DNA from: Bacteroidota bacterium
GTDB lineage: Bacteria; Bacteroidota; Bacteroidia; Chitinophagales; Chitinophagaceae
Direction: 5' to 3'
DNA: 64,000 bases
Assembly (NCBI GenBank): GCA_018267575.1
Contig: JAFDYF010000020.1
Location: 1 to 64,000 of the forward strand
Part shown: positions 26,617-35,884 of the stretch, one piece after another
Numbering within the stretch: position 1 is the stretch's first letter
Layout: each line of letters begins with the position of its first letter
Notes under the pieces: generated by a model
Seen by the model: the letters and a program-made list of their open reading frames with translations, nothing else
The model's database searches: none
What the model was told of the DNA's origin: nothing
Made by a program: the position numbers and the translations under genes

Positions 26617-26994
26617 ATGAAACTAATCAAAACTTCTCTTTTTATTGGATTCATCATTTTACTTGCAGCATCTTGCAAAAAATCTGATTCGAATACTGAT
26701 AACACTTATCCGAAACAAGTCAGTATCACTTACAGGGTTAGCAGTGCAACAACGAATAGCCTGGTATCAATCACCTATGATAACGAAACCGGCGGACAGA
26801 CTACTGCTGATAACCCTCCGTTACCATTTACGAAAAGCATCACAAGATCTGTAAACAAAAACAACATTGTAACCCTTGGATATTTTGTCAATCCTGCTCA
26901 AACCGTGAAGCTTGAAATATTAGTTAACAATGAGGTTGTAAAATCTCAGGTATATACTAACCCTAACTCGGCAATGTCATATACTTTTCAATAA
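26617..26994 (+). CDS. Small lipoprotein, possibly MmpS-like beta-sandwich
   Basis: This 125-residue protein has a lipoprotein signal (IILLAASC, Cys20) and a beta-rich mature part (ITYRVSSATTN...VTLGYFVN) resembling MmpS-like small beta-sandwich domains. It is probably anchored in the periplasmic face or outer membrane. It follows the membrane-protein operon after a 50-bp gap. The MmpS comparison is tentative. Confidence 0.6.
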   Translation: MKLIKTSLFIGFIILLAASCKKSDSNTDNTYPKQVSITYRVSSATTNSLVSITYDNETGGQTTADNPPLPFTKSITRSVNKNNIVTLGYFVNPAQTVKLEILVNNEVVKSQVYTNPNSAMSYTFQ

Positions 26995-27038
26995 CAAAGA
27001 AACGTGGACTTAATACTAAAAACAAAAAAGTATATAGC

Positions 27039-28073
27039 ATGAAAAAATCGTTCGGAATTTATTTAGCCTTTATAATCTTTTCAGTATTCTCCAGTTCCTG
27101 CACTAAAGAAAGGTATATTGATGAGCCTGGGAATTTGGTGCCAAAAACTGTAATGGAAGATGAAACTCTTCCGTCAATAACTGTGAATGGTGCTAAGTTG
27201 CATTCAGAAGCCTTTGGCCCTGAAGACAGCACATTAATTATATGCATTCATGGCGGCCCAGGGGGAGATTACCGTTATATGCTCAATTGCAAAACCCTTG
27301 CAACAAAGGGCTATCGGGTTGTTTTTTACGATCAGCGGGGAGCAGGTCTTTCTCAACGATTCTCAAAAAGTTGGTATAAATCTCAAGGCAGCGATGCTAT
27401 TAATAAAATTTTTTATGATGAATTAAAAGGCGTGATAGCACATTATAAAATAGCTGCTTCGCAAAAAGTAATTCTATTAGGACAGTCTTGGGGAGCTATG
27501 TTAGCTACCGGCTACACTGGCAAATATCCAAACGAAATAAATGGCTTAATTGTAGCCGAACCGGGTGGATTAAAATGGGATGATGTAGTTGACTATATTT
27601 CCGAATCCAGGTCTTTCAAGTTATGGAGCGAAACCTTAAATGATGCTACATATATCGACCAGTTTATGACTGGTAAAGAAGACCAGCATGAAATCTTAGA
27701 TTACAAAGCTGGCTTGATGGGTTCTACCAATGCGATAGTTGGTGATGTTGGTTCTGATTTAGGTAATAATGCACCATCTTTTGTAGCTTCCCGAAGTGGT
27801 GCCGTTGTTAATGCAGCATCGTATGAATTGGGACAAGATACTAAACCAGATTTCTCTGCTGGTATCAATAATTTTTCTACCAAAACACTTTTCATCTATA
27901 GCTCTAACAATAAAGCTTATCCTGATAGCTGGGCTACAAAAATTTCATCTGCTTATCCTAACAAAGAAATTTTTAAAGCACTGGGAGTAGGTCATTCGGG
28001 AATGTTAGACCAGGTAGATTTCTGGACAACAACTATGGAGCCTAAAATTATTTCTTATATACAATCATTATAA
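27039..28073 (+). CDS. Lipoprotein alpha/beta hydrolase (proline iminopeptidase-like)
   Basis: This 344-residue hydrolase has a lipoprotein signal (VFSSSC, Cys21). The core shows the oxyanion motif HGGPGGDYRY, nucleophile elbow GQSWGAML, and a late histidine in GVGHSGMLD. HGGPG plus GQSWG is characteristic of the S33 prolyl aminopeptidase-like group. An envelope location suggests a role in peptide or ester hydrolysis outside the cytoplasm. It is 5 bp upstream of a beta-barrel gene. Confidence 0.82.
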   Translation: MKKSFGIYLAFIIFSVFSSSCTKERYIDEPGNLVPKTVMEDETLPSITVNGAKLHSEAFGPEDSTLIICIHGGPGGDYRYMLNCKTLATKGYRVVFYDQRGAGLSQRFSKSWYKSQGSDAINKIFYDELKGVIAHYKIAASQKVILLGQSWGAMLATGYTGKYPNEINGLIVAEPGGLKWDDVVDYISESRSFKLWSETLNDATYIDQFMTGKEDQHEILDYKAGLMGSTNAIVGDVGSDLGNNAPSFVASRSGAVVNAASYELGQDTKPDFSAGINNFSTKTLFIYSSNNKAYPDSWATKISSAYPNKEIFKALGVGHSGMLDQVDFWTTTMEPKIISYIQSL

Positions 28074-28078
28074 CATCA

Positions 28079-28762
28079 ATGAAAACGTTTACTATTAAAT
28101 CAATTATTCTAATTGCTGCTATTTCATTTTTTCAAAATAAAATAGCAGCACAGGTTATAAACTGGAAAAATATTTCAAAACAAAATAAGCATCTGTTAAA
28201 CGTTAACGTAGGAGCGGAATATGGTGTAACAGCGGGTTTAGGTTATCATCACTTAATACCTGTTAAAAAGTTCCCGATATGGATTGGAGGTGAGTTTTCT
28301 ACACCAGGGGGAAACAAGCCAGCAGATGATTTTAAAGTTAGGTTAGGTGCACAAATAAAGATTGCTGCATTCAATAATTTTCAATTTTCGGCAAGAGTAC
28401 AAGGAATATCCAGGCGTTTCCAAAATCAGTCGGTTACACTTTTCAATTTTGGAAGTGATTTCGCAGGCACATTGGGTTATTATCGTAAACATTGGTTTTT
28501 GGGTGCTGAAGCTGGTTTTGACAAAGCTATTGTTACACATTTTAAACACAGTGATTGGTACAAAGAAAATATTTACTTCAATGTTCAGGACGGCTGGTAT
28601 GAGCCTGCAACCGGAGGTAACTTTTATTATGGATTACAGGGAGGCTATTCTATGAAGAAAGTAGATATTACTCTTAAAGCCGGAAAACTTTTACAGGAGG
28701 ATTTTAAGTCACAACCATTGCTTCCTTTTTATGGGCAATTGGGAGTGAATTTTAGGCTTTGA
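28079..28762 (+). CDS. Outer-membrane beta-barrel protein
   Basis: This 227-residue secreted protein starts with a signal peptide (about 1-24, ending NKIAAQ). Alternating hydrophobic, aromatic-rich strands run throughout and it ends in GQLGVNFRL, as outer-membrane barrels do. No enzyme motif is seen. It is probably co-transcribed with the lipoprotein hydrolase. Confidence 0.65.
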   Translation: MKTFTIKSIILIAAISFFQNKIAAQVINWKNISKQNKHLLNVNVGAEYGVTAGLGYHHLIPVKKFPIWIGGEFSTPGGNKPADDFKVRLGAQIKIAAFNNFQFSARVQGISRRFQNQSVTLFNFGSDFAGTLGYYRKHWFLGAEAGFDKAIVTHFKHSDWYKENIYFNVQDGWYEPATGGNFYYGLQGGYSMKKVDITLKAGKLLQEDFKSQPLLPFYGQLGVNFRL

Positions 28763-28836
28763 AACGATTGAATAGGATAAAAGTCGTCCTGAAATAGGTT
28801 AACTAAAAATTAAACACTAATCAAATTTGAAAAAAA

Positions 28837-30309
28837 ATGAAATTCATGTTCAATAAATCAATTTTATGTGTAACACTTTTTTTCTATTCGTTTGGCTTAC
28901 TAGCTGCACAGACAAATAAAAAATATTCAAAGGAAGTTGAAATTAAAATACAACAAGTCGAACAAAATTTAGCAAGTTGGGTCGAAATAGAAAATACACC
29001 AAAATGGAATTTGCAGGAAAGAATGAATTATTACAAAATAAAAGGAATAAGCATTGCGGTGATTAAGGATTATAAAATTGACTGGGCAAGAGGTTATGGA
29101 TGGGCAGATTTGGCTGAAAATATACCTGTTACAACTTCAACACTTTTTCAAGCAGCTTCAATAAGCAAGTCGCTGAATGGGTTTGGAATATTAAAATTAG
29201 CACAGGATAAAAAAATCGACATTTATACCGATATAAATAACTATTTAAGGTCTTGGCAATTCCCTTACGACTCATTATCTAATGGCAAAATAATAACAAT
29301 TGCTAATTTATTAAGCCACACAGGTGGAATAAACATTAGTGGCTTTGACGGCTATACAAAAGTTGATTCATTACCTACAATTATCCAAATTCTTAACGGA
29401 GGAAAACCTTCAAATAGTGATGCTGTCAAATCCATTTTTGAACCAAATTTAAAGTATAAGTATTCGGGTGGTGGAATAACTATTTCACAATTAATTATAG
29501 AGGAAGTATCAGGCAAAAATTATGCTGAGTTTATTGAAAGGAACATTTTAAAACCAATTGGTATGCAAAATAGTTTTTACACGAATACTTCATCAAAAAA
29601 CAAATTAAGGCTATTAGCTACAGGTTATAATGGAGATAAAGAGGTAACCATGAAATATCACATTTATCCGGAAAAAGCTGCAGCGGGGTTGTGGACAAAT
29701 CCAATGGAATTATCCAAGTTTGTAATAGAAGTTCAAAAATCTTTAGTTAACAAATCAAATAAAATACTTAGTCAAAAAATGACACAGCTCATGCTTACTC
29801 CTTATGTAGATAATTCTTCTGCATTAGGTGTTTTTATTGAAGACAAAGAGGGAATAAAATATTTTAGGCATGGTGGGGTAAATGAAGGCTTTACAAGTTT
29901 ATATTTTGGGAGCGTGGAAAATGGAAATGGAGCAGTAGTCATGTGTAATTCTACAGACAAAACAATACTTTATGAAATTATCAATAGTATAGCGACTATA
30001 TATAAGTGGAAAAACTATTATAAGCCCATACCAAAAAAAGTTATAAAAATTGATAGCCTGGCATTATCACAATATGTTGGTAAATATATTTCCAATAACA
30101 GAGAATATAAAATTTCACAAGACAAGGATAATTTATTTCTAGAGCTATTTGGACAAAAGTGGCAAATTTATTTTACATCAAAGACTGATTTTTTTATGTA
30201 TCAGGCACCTGGCATAGAACATCAATTTATTTTTAACGATAGTAAAATAAAAGCTTTTGAAATTAAACTTAATGATGGCAAAAGCATTGTTGCAAAAAAA
30301 GATGAATAA
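28837..30309 (+). CDS. Serine beta-lactamase-fold hydrolase
   Basis: This 490-residue secreted protein has a signal peptide (about 1-24) and a class C beta-lactamase/DD-peptidase-like domain (about 65-390). The SxxK active site is S108-I-S-K111, and the YSGGG region probably supplies the Tyr motif. A C-terminal beta domain (about 405-490) is typical of serine-hydrolase paralogues. Such proteins are often esterases or D-peptidases rather than true resistance enzymes, so antibiotic resistance is not claimed. Confidence 0.85.
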   Translation: MKFMFNKSILCVTLFFYSFGLLAAQTNKKYSKEVEIKIQQVEQNLASWVEIENTPKWNLQERMNYYKIKGISIAVIKDYKIDWARGYGWADLAENIPVTTSTLFQAASISKSLNGFGILKLAQDKKIDIYTDINNYLRSWQFPYDSLSNGKIITIANLLSHTGGINISGFDGYTKVDSLPTIIQILNGGKPSNSDAVKSIFEPNLKYKYSGGGITISQLIIEEVSGKNYAEFIERNILKPIGMQNSFYTNTSSKNKLRLLATGYNGDKEVTMKYHIYPEKAAAGLWTNPMELSKFVIEVQKSLVNKSNKILSQKMTQLMLTPYVDNSSALGVFIEDKEGIKYFRHGGVNEGFTSLYFGSVENGNGAVVMCNSTDKTILYEIINSIATIYKWKNYYKPIPKKVIKIDSLALSQYVGKYISNNREYKISQDKDNLFLELFGQKWQIYFTSKTDFFMYQAPGIEHQFIFNDSKIKAFEIKLNDGKSIVAKKDE

Positions 30310-30859
30310 ATTTTTCAAAATATTTTTGTTAGTGAATTCGCTGCTTTTTTCTTCGCACATCTTTGCTCAAAAAGGGAGTAAGGCATTGCAAATAAGTGGA
30401 GACGCAATCATTCCTGCTTTTCAAAAAGCTGCTGGGTTTGGTTTGTCGTTAAAAGGATTATATGGAATTACTCAAAACGGGGAATTAACGCTCAGTGGTG
30501 GTTTCAATAAATATAAATTGAAAAATACGGATGGAACCAAAGAAGTTATAGTGCGTCTTGTCCCATTTTTGGTTGGCTATATACAAAACATTCATCATTT
30601 CTTTTTAGAACCAAAAGCCGGAATTGGTGAATTGGGCGGTAGAATACTTTTAACTGACGGAGATTATTCAAAGCCTTCTGTTATGGCAATCTTCGGTGGT
30701 TTAGGAGCGGGGGCAAACCTTAAACGAATTAGCTTAGGAATTAACTTTTTAGCGATTCATGGTATATCGGATTCTTCAGCAGGAATCTGGTATGATAAAA
30801 GTTTTCATTACGCAAGTGTCTCTGTTAGCTATACATTGTTTAAAAGAACAAACCAATAA
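30302..30859 (+). CDS. Small outer-membrane barrel protein
   Basis: This 185-residue protein starts at the ATG at 30302, which overlaps the stop of the hydrolase gene by 8 bp. An upstream in-frame ATG at 30257 would add a charged leader before the signal peptide and is less likely. A signal peptide (ending HIFAQ) and glycine/aromatic strands ending VSVSYTLF suggest a small porin-like barrel. Confidence 0.62.
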   Translation: MNKFFKIFLLVNSLLFSSHIFAQKGSKALQISGDAIIPAFQKAAGFGLSLKGLYGITQNGELTLSGGFNKYKLKNTDGTKEVIVRLVPFLVGYIQNIHHFFLEPKAGIGELGGRILLTDGDYSKPSVMAIFGGLGAGANLKRISLGINFLAIHGISDSSAGIWYDKSFHYASVSVSYTLFKRTNQ

Positions 30860-30877
30860 AATTTACAACAATTAATT

Positions 30878-32170
30878 ATGCGAAACAGTAGTGTTATAGT
30901 TTTTTTATTTATAGTGTTAAATACAAACGCACAATCTCTGATTAAACCGGGAGATAATTCTTTTGACAAAAAATTCATAAAAAATACGCATTTTGAAATG
31001 GGATATTTTTCTGTTTCCGGGCTACATACCGCAGAAATAAGCTCTTTTGATGTGGAGGTAAAGGTAAACGGCAAGACAATATCCGTATATACCAGTATAA
31101 ACTCTCCTGCGGGGGACCCGATTTGGATTGATACCAGCATTGCTGATATTAATACACTAAAACCTATTTACCGGTCTTCCGATAATTCCGATAAGAAATA
31201 CCATATTAAATACGGCAATTCAATTGAAGGCTATTACTACGATAAGAAGTCTAATAAAGGGAACCCGGTTAAGGATAACAATAACGGAGGCTTTTTTGAT
31301 AGTTTTATTTATCCTTATCTGCTCGGAGCGCTTCCGCTTACTTCTGGCTATAAAGCAATTTTACCCGTATATGAATACAAACCCGATGCAAAAAGTATGA
31401 TTTCAAACACACTTATTACGGAAGTAAAAAGCAGTATGTACAGAAGTGAGATAACGGGTGAACATGCTGTATGGAAGGTGAGTGTAATTGAAGAAGGAAC
31501 AAATGTTAAGTACGAATATTATATTGACAAAGAAAGCAGGAAGCTCTGGAAAGTAGAAATACTGACATCTACAGACAAACAATATTTACTGGTTGATAAA
31601 GAACTTGATTATAATCCTTTCACTGCGACATTTGATAAAGAACAAACTTATAAAATGATTAGTGCTGGCTCTGGAACAATCAGTGGTCAAATCTATGCCA
31701 GGGATAATGAGAATACTACCAAAGGAGGAATAGCAATACTGAATGTTAACAAAAAACAATACGCACAGCAAGGAACAACTGTAGTTCTTATTCCTTACAC
31801 GGATTATTTTAAAGAATGGATAGCATTGAATGAAAAACTCAGGAAAAAAGGACGGGCAGTACCACTTTCAAACGAAGCTGCCGGTTGTATAAAAGTAACT
31901 TCAGTATATGATTATGATGGCAACTTTGAATTCACGAATCTCATGCCAGGCGACTATTATTTATTTACAGAATTTGGATATACTCATACAGCCTCACGAA
32001 CCGAGGTTGTAGGCTATACTGATACTTATATTAATGGTTTGTTCCAGGGAACTACAGCCAATACCCAAAAAAACAGATACAAAACAAGTGCTACTGCTGC
32101 TTTAAAAAAGATAGTAACCCTTAATAAGGAAGGAGAAAAAATAAAAGTAAAATTGAAGAAAACACTTTAA
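30878..32170 (+). CDS. Secreted protein with DUF3108-like and carboxypeptidase-regulatory-like parts
   Basis: This 430-residue protein has a signal peptide (about 1-19, ending NTNAQ). A beta-rich middle (about 50-260) resembles the DUF3108 periplasmic fold. Near the C-terminus, GNFEFTNLMPGDYYLF reads like a carboxypeptidase-regulatory or prealbumin-like beta-sandwich. No active site is visible. It overlaps the DoxX gene by one base. Confidence 0.5.
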   Translation: MRNSSVIVFLFIVLNTNAQSLIKPGDNSFDKKFIKNTHFEMGYFSVSGLHTAEISSFDVEVKVNGKTISVYTSINSPAGDPIWIDTSIADINTLKPIYRSSDNSDKKYHIKYGNSIEGYYYDKKSNKGNPVKDNNNGGFFDSFIYPYLLGALPLTSGYKAILPVYEYKPDAKSMISNTLITEVKSSMYRSEITGEHAVWKVSVIEEGTNVKYEYYIDKESRKLWKVEILTSTDKQYLLVDKELDYNPFTATFDKEQTYKMISAGSGTISGQIYARDNENTTKGGIAILNVNKKQYAQQGTTVVLIPYTDYFKEWIALNEKLRKKGRAVPLSNEAAGCIKVTSVYDYDGNFEFTNLMPGDYYLFTEFGYTHTASRTEVVGYTDTYINGLFQGTTANTQKNRYKTSATAALKKIVTLNKEGEKIKVKLKKTL

Positions 32171-32583
32171 TGATAAATAAAAACAAAATGTTTACTAACA
32201 CTTTTCTGTTAAGATGTGGTGTGGGGATAATTTTTCTATCCCATTCCTTGCACGGCATTTTTACAAAAAATGATGTAAACGACTTCGGCAATTTGTTTCT
32301 AAATAAAATTGGATTCAGCCCTTTTGGGGTTTTCATAGCATGGGGTGTTGTAATCAGTCAAATAATCACTTCGTTATTATTAATTGTAAATAAAGTTGTG
32401 AAGATTTCCTGTATTATAAACATTGTCATCCTGATTTTTGGCATAGTAACAGTTCATTTTGCGGAAGGCTGGTATGTTGTAGGAGCCGGTAGAAACGGCA
32501 TGGAGTTTAGCTTCATTTTAATTGTTGTGCTTGTTACACTAATTATGTCAGTTGGAAGATATGAAAAGCAAACAATAAGATGA
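32170..32583 (+). CDS. DoxX-family membrane protein
   Basis: This 137-residue protein has four membrane helices and a DoxX-type layout: an N-terminal RCGVGIIFLSHSLHGI segment and a late HFAEGWYVVGAGRNGMEF loop. DoxX proteins are linked to redox or thiosulfate metabolism, but the family's biochemistry varies. It is the last gene of the plus-strand run, coupled to the gene before it by TAATG. Confidence 0.82.
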   Translation: MINKNKMFTNTFLLRCGVGIIFLSHSLHGIFTKNDVNDFGNLFLNKIGFSPFGVFIAWGVVISQIITSLLLIVNKVVKISCIINIVILIFGIVTVHFAEGWYVVGAGRNGMEFSFILIVVLVTLIMSVGRYEKQTIR

Positions 32584-32633
32584 TAACTATAACCAAAAAA
32601 CCATTATTCATTTTGATAGTGATTTTTATAATG

Positions 32634-32990
32634 TTTTTAGCCAACAAATTATTTTAGCAGATGGCAGTGTGTTTTACTATAAAGCCTTATGAACTTACCA
32701 ATACTTTGGGTAATGTTATTGCTGTTTTACAGGAATATAATTTTGAAAAAAGGATAATAGTAACGACCAATTTTCCTGTAAATTATACAAAACAAAAGAG
32801 GGTAATTGGTTTGATAGTGAAGAGGCAAAAACCGTTGAAAAGAATGGCAATTTGAGAATGCTTAAATCAGCTATTGATGCCAGGAAAACAGCATCGTTTT
32901 GGAAAATAGAACTATTGAATAATTACTTGTTTTAGGGTTTGTTTTGAACAGAGAAATAGGCGTTAAAAATGAATGCTAAATTAACTCTCT
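32634..32990 (+). pseudogene. Broken second copy of the small gene (right direct repeat)
   Basis: This stretch matches 21321-21684 in the same orientation. Relative to the intact copy it lacks one 5-bp ACTAT unit near 32680 and has another length change near 32750, so the frame is lost after about 15 codons. Similarity continues about 60 bp past the position of the intact stop codon. It occupies the otherwise gene-free stretch 32584-33035. Confidence 0.78.
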
Positions 32991-33035
32991 TTTGATGCAG
33001 ACTGCTATTTTAATTTATATTTAGAAGTAAGCATA

Positions 33036-35066
33036 TTAATTACTGTCATTTGCCTTTTGGCCGTCCTGGTTATCTTCTGAAATTATTCCTAGATAATACA
33101 GACTGGAATAAGCGGTATAAGAAGGTAGAATAAACTCGAAATATATTTTTTGCAACATGCCAATACTGAGATACATCGTTGTTGTTTTTTCTTTGTCTTC
33201 TATACAAATACACTGATGCTCATAAACGAATATTTGACTGCCTTTATGCTCCTCCAAAACCTTTGCAGTTTCTTTTCGGGATAACCATCTTGCTGTAAGT
33301 TCAAACATCTCGAAAAGTTTTAGATAACTATCCAGATCTATCATAAAAATAAGATCTACCCGATCGAATAAAATGTCGTAGACCAATTCGTGTGAAAAGG
33401 GAAGGGAAAAAACAGGCCGGTTTAGTGATCGGACTATACTTCTATAATTAGCGAGGATATAGGTAAATTCTCCCTGCTTTGCAATGCCTTTTAATATACC
33501 CGGCCCCATTAGTTTCATTGGGCCTTTATACATTCCTATATGCAAACACTCTTCAACGACATCGTAAGCCCAAAAATTTCTTGTCTTTAACTGGTATTCA
33601 AGTTTGCTCATTCTTTCATCAAACCTTGGAGTATCTTCTTTCGGTGTAATGATCCTGACGTCCCGTCCCTGTTTATCTGTTCCTTTGTCGGTATTTATTA
33701 TCTCTGTAACCTTAATTGCTGTATGAAGTTGTTTTAGAGTTCTGTCGAGTTGCTGAATAAGATGCTTGTCTACATCAACGCCTTCAAATACTTCAGGTGT
33801 GGGCTTTTCTGACTGCAGCATCTTATCCATAACTTCTAAGACCTGATGATTTTTATCACCTTCTTTGACTTCTATCAATTGCAATTTGCCGTTTGATATT
33901 TGCATGATGTCACCAACTTGAAAATATCCAGAGAGGTCTGTGATCAGGGCAAAATATTCTGGAACTTTGTTAAGCTCTTTTGCTACAGCAGCCACCGATT
34001 CAATATTCGTATCGAGTAGTCTCTTTTTTCCTCCAACTCCCTGATAAAGCCTTCTCGAAATATACAGTTGCCCATGAATCATTTGCCAGCCAATTGAATC
34101 AATCATGTGCCGGAGAAGATCTTCCCAATATTCAAGTAATCTAATTTTTGTTATTGTCCTTTGTATTTCAGTGCGATTAGCTTTCCCTTTTAGGTTGGAT
34201 TTATCTGACTCAAGGGTATTCTTCTGTTTCTCAAAATCTAACAGTAACTGGAGGATTTTTTCCTGTCCCTGTTTAAATCCTTCATGTACATTTATTGTAA
34301 ATTCTGACCGATGCTCCTCTATAAAGGCTTTAAAGTCAGTTATAGCAATTTCTTTCCCATTCAGCGTTTTTTTTAATCCATAACTATGAACAAGGTCTCC
34401 AATTTCTTTATACTCTTTTTCAAATTCATTTTTTTGCTTTCGCAATTGAAGAACATGCGGTTTTTCTTTTGCTAATACATCCAATGCGTCACTGAGGGTC
34501 GTTGTATTTGTTGCCTTGAGAATTTCTTTTTCATAATCGGGGCTGAGGGTAGTTTTAATACCATTGTTCTTTGCATTCATTAGATAATGTACGCCATCCA
34601 AATTCTTATCGCCAGAAGGATTATAATAAGATTCGATTGCAAGCTTTGCCAGAAACCCTGCGGTAAGAACTCCAATGTTTTGTCCGATAGAGGTATATAG
34701 CACAATGCTAATCCCATGAAAATTTTCAACGGTTTTGACAACAACATCATTCGTATATGGCTTCGATTTCGCAGGATATTTTTTTTTCCTGTCTGTTTGC
34801 CTTGTTTCCCTTCTCCAAAGCATGTCGGTTGCCTCACTTTCAGATATATTTTCAAGAACCAGGATTTTTGCTTTTACAGGACATCCTTCTTCACCTACAG
34901 GGATAAGAGTAGGTGCATTGTCTCTTGTTTTGCTCATCCTTGCAAACTCCACATTAAAGGGAGTGATACAATCTATTGTCGCTTTGATTTTGGGGCTAAT
35001 CTCAGGGCCAGGGTCATCTATCAATGAGCCGTATGCTAAGATTCCGATGGATTGTTGATTATTCAT
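33036..35066 (-). CDS. Gamma-glutamylcyclotransferase-fold protein with long C-terminal extension
   Basis: This protein has 676 residues from the ATG at 35066; an in-frame ATG at 35096 adds ten. The N-terminus (IGILAYGSLIDDPG) matches the YGSL substrate-binding turn of gamma-glutamylcyclotransferase-like folds, and about 190 residues could form that domain. A charged, coiled-coil-like section and a helical C-terminal region follow, which I do not recognise. The expected family catalytic glutamate cannot be assigned with confidence. A cyclotransferase fold fused to 480 extra residues beside RadC and a STAND nuclease suggests a mobile-element or defence role. Confidence 0.55.
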   Translation of the reverse strand: MNNQQSIGILAYGSLIDDPGPEISPKIKATIDCITPFNVEFARMSKTRDNAPTLIPVGEEGCPVKAKILVLENISESEATDMLWRRETRQTDRKKKYPAKSKPYTNDVVVKTVENFHGISIVLYTSIGQNIGVLTAGFLAKLAIESYYNPSGDKNLDGVHYLMNAKNNGIKTTLSPDYEKEILKATNTTTLSDALDVLAKEKPHVLQLRKQKNEFEKEYKEIGDLVHSYGLKKTLNGKEIAITDFKAFIEEHRSEFTINVHEGFKQGQEKILQLLLDFEKQKNTLESDKSNLKGKANRTEIQRTITKIRLLEYWEDLLRHMIDSIGWQMIHGQLYISRRLYQGVGGKKRLLDTNIESVAAVAKELNKVPEYFALITDLSGYFQVGDIMQISNGKLQLIEVKEGDKNHQVLEVMDKMLQSEKPTPEVFEGVDVDKHLIQQLDRTLKQLHTAIKVTEIINTDKGTDKQGRDVRIITPKEDTPRFDERMSKLEYQLKTRNFWAYDVVEECLHIGMYKGPMKLMGPGILKGIAKQGEFTYILANYRSIVRSLNRPVFSLPFSHELVYDILFDRVDLIFMIDLDSYLKLFEMFELTARWLSRKETAKVLEEHKGSQIFVYEHQCICIEDKEKTTTMYLSIGMLQKIYFEFILPSYTAYSSLYYLGIISEDNQDGQKANDSN

Positions 35067-35262
35067 AAAGCAAGAAGTATTCAGGTATAGACTCAATTTA
35101 AGAAATCAAAGCGATTTTTAATACAAACACATGAAAAAGTGAGCTGGAAAAATGGAGCCGGATATGTGGATATTATTGGCATTCACTTCTCTAACCCACA
35201 ATTCTGGATTTATCATGCAATTTGTTACAGGAAAAGCAAAGATGCTTTTATAATAAAAAGGG

Positions 35263-35742
35263 CTACAACAACCCCTCATCAGCAAAGGAATAGTATCCTT
35301 CACTGGTTACTATGATATGGTCAAGCAACTTTATATCATGATAATTAGCTGCCTCTTTTATTTTGGCTGTCAATTCCTCGTCAGCTTTACTTGGCTTCAG
35401 GCTACCACTTGGGTGATTGTGTCCTAAAATAAGCCCCACTGAAAGAGATTTAAGCGCTGTAGCAAGAATCAATCTTGGGTCAGCTACAGTGCCCGTAATG
35501 CCTCCTGAAGAAGCCTCATAAACCCCAATGACACGGTTAGCCCTGTTCAGTAGTAATACTTTAAATTCTTCCTGAAATTCTATGGTGTTTTCATTCCATA
35601 TTTGGAGGAAGGTTTTATAACCATCTTTGGATGATTTAATCATTGGTCTTTCCGAAGCTTTAACTTTGGTTTTATACACCAGTTCCACTTCAGCTGCTCT
35701 TGTCCATTCCGGTTGAATCGTTTTCTGTTCCATAACATTCAT
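35263..35742 (-). CDS. RadC-family JAB-domain protein
   Basis: This 159-residue protein has a JAMM/MPN metalloprotease-like core with the metal motif GHNHPSG followed by an aspartate eleven residues later (HNHPSGSLKPSKAD). It matches mobile-element RadC-family proteins, which are shorter than chromosomal RadC and lack its helix-hairpin-helix part. Function is not settled for the family. Its presence, with DUF932 and SSB genes nearby, marks plasmid- or ICE-like DNA. Confidence 0.88.
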   Translation of the reverse strand: MNVMEQKTIQPEWTRAAEVELVYKTKVKASERPMIKSSKDGYKTFLQIWNENTIEFQEEFKVLLLNRANRVIGVYEASSGGITGTVADPRLILATALKSLSVGLILGHNHPSGSLKPSKADEELTAKIKEAANYHDIKLLDHIIVTSEGYYSFADEGLL

Positions 35743-35884
35743 TTTAAAGATTTAAAAATTAATTATGGAACCAGCCCCGGCTTTTGGCGATAAAGGCAAT
35801 GAAGCAACGGAATAAATAGCGCAGCGGTTTATGCCGGAATTTCATGGCCGCTACAGAAGACAAAAGGCGAACTTTGTGGGAGAA

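Noticed and set aside
28837..30309. Calling the beta-lactamase-fold protein an antibiotic resistance gene
   Set aside because: The SxxK hydrolase type includes many esterases and peptidases, and nothing in the sequence shows beta-lactam specificity.
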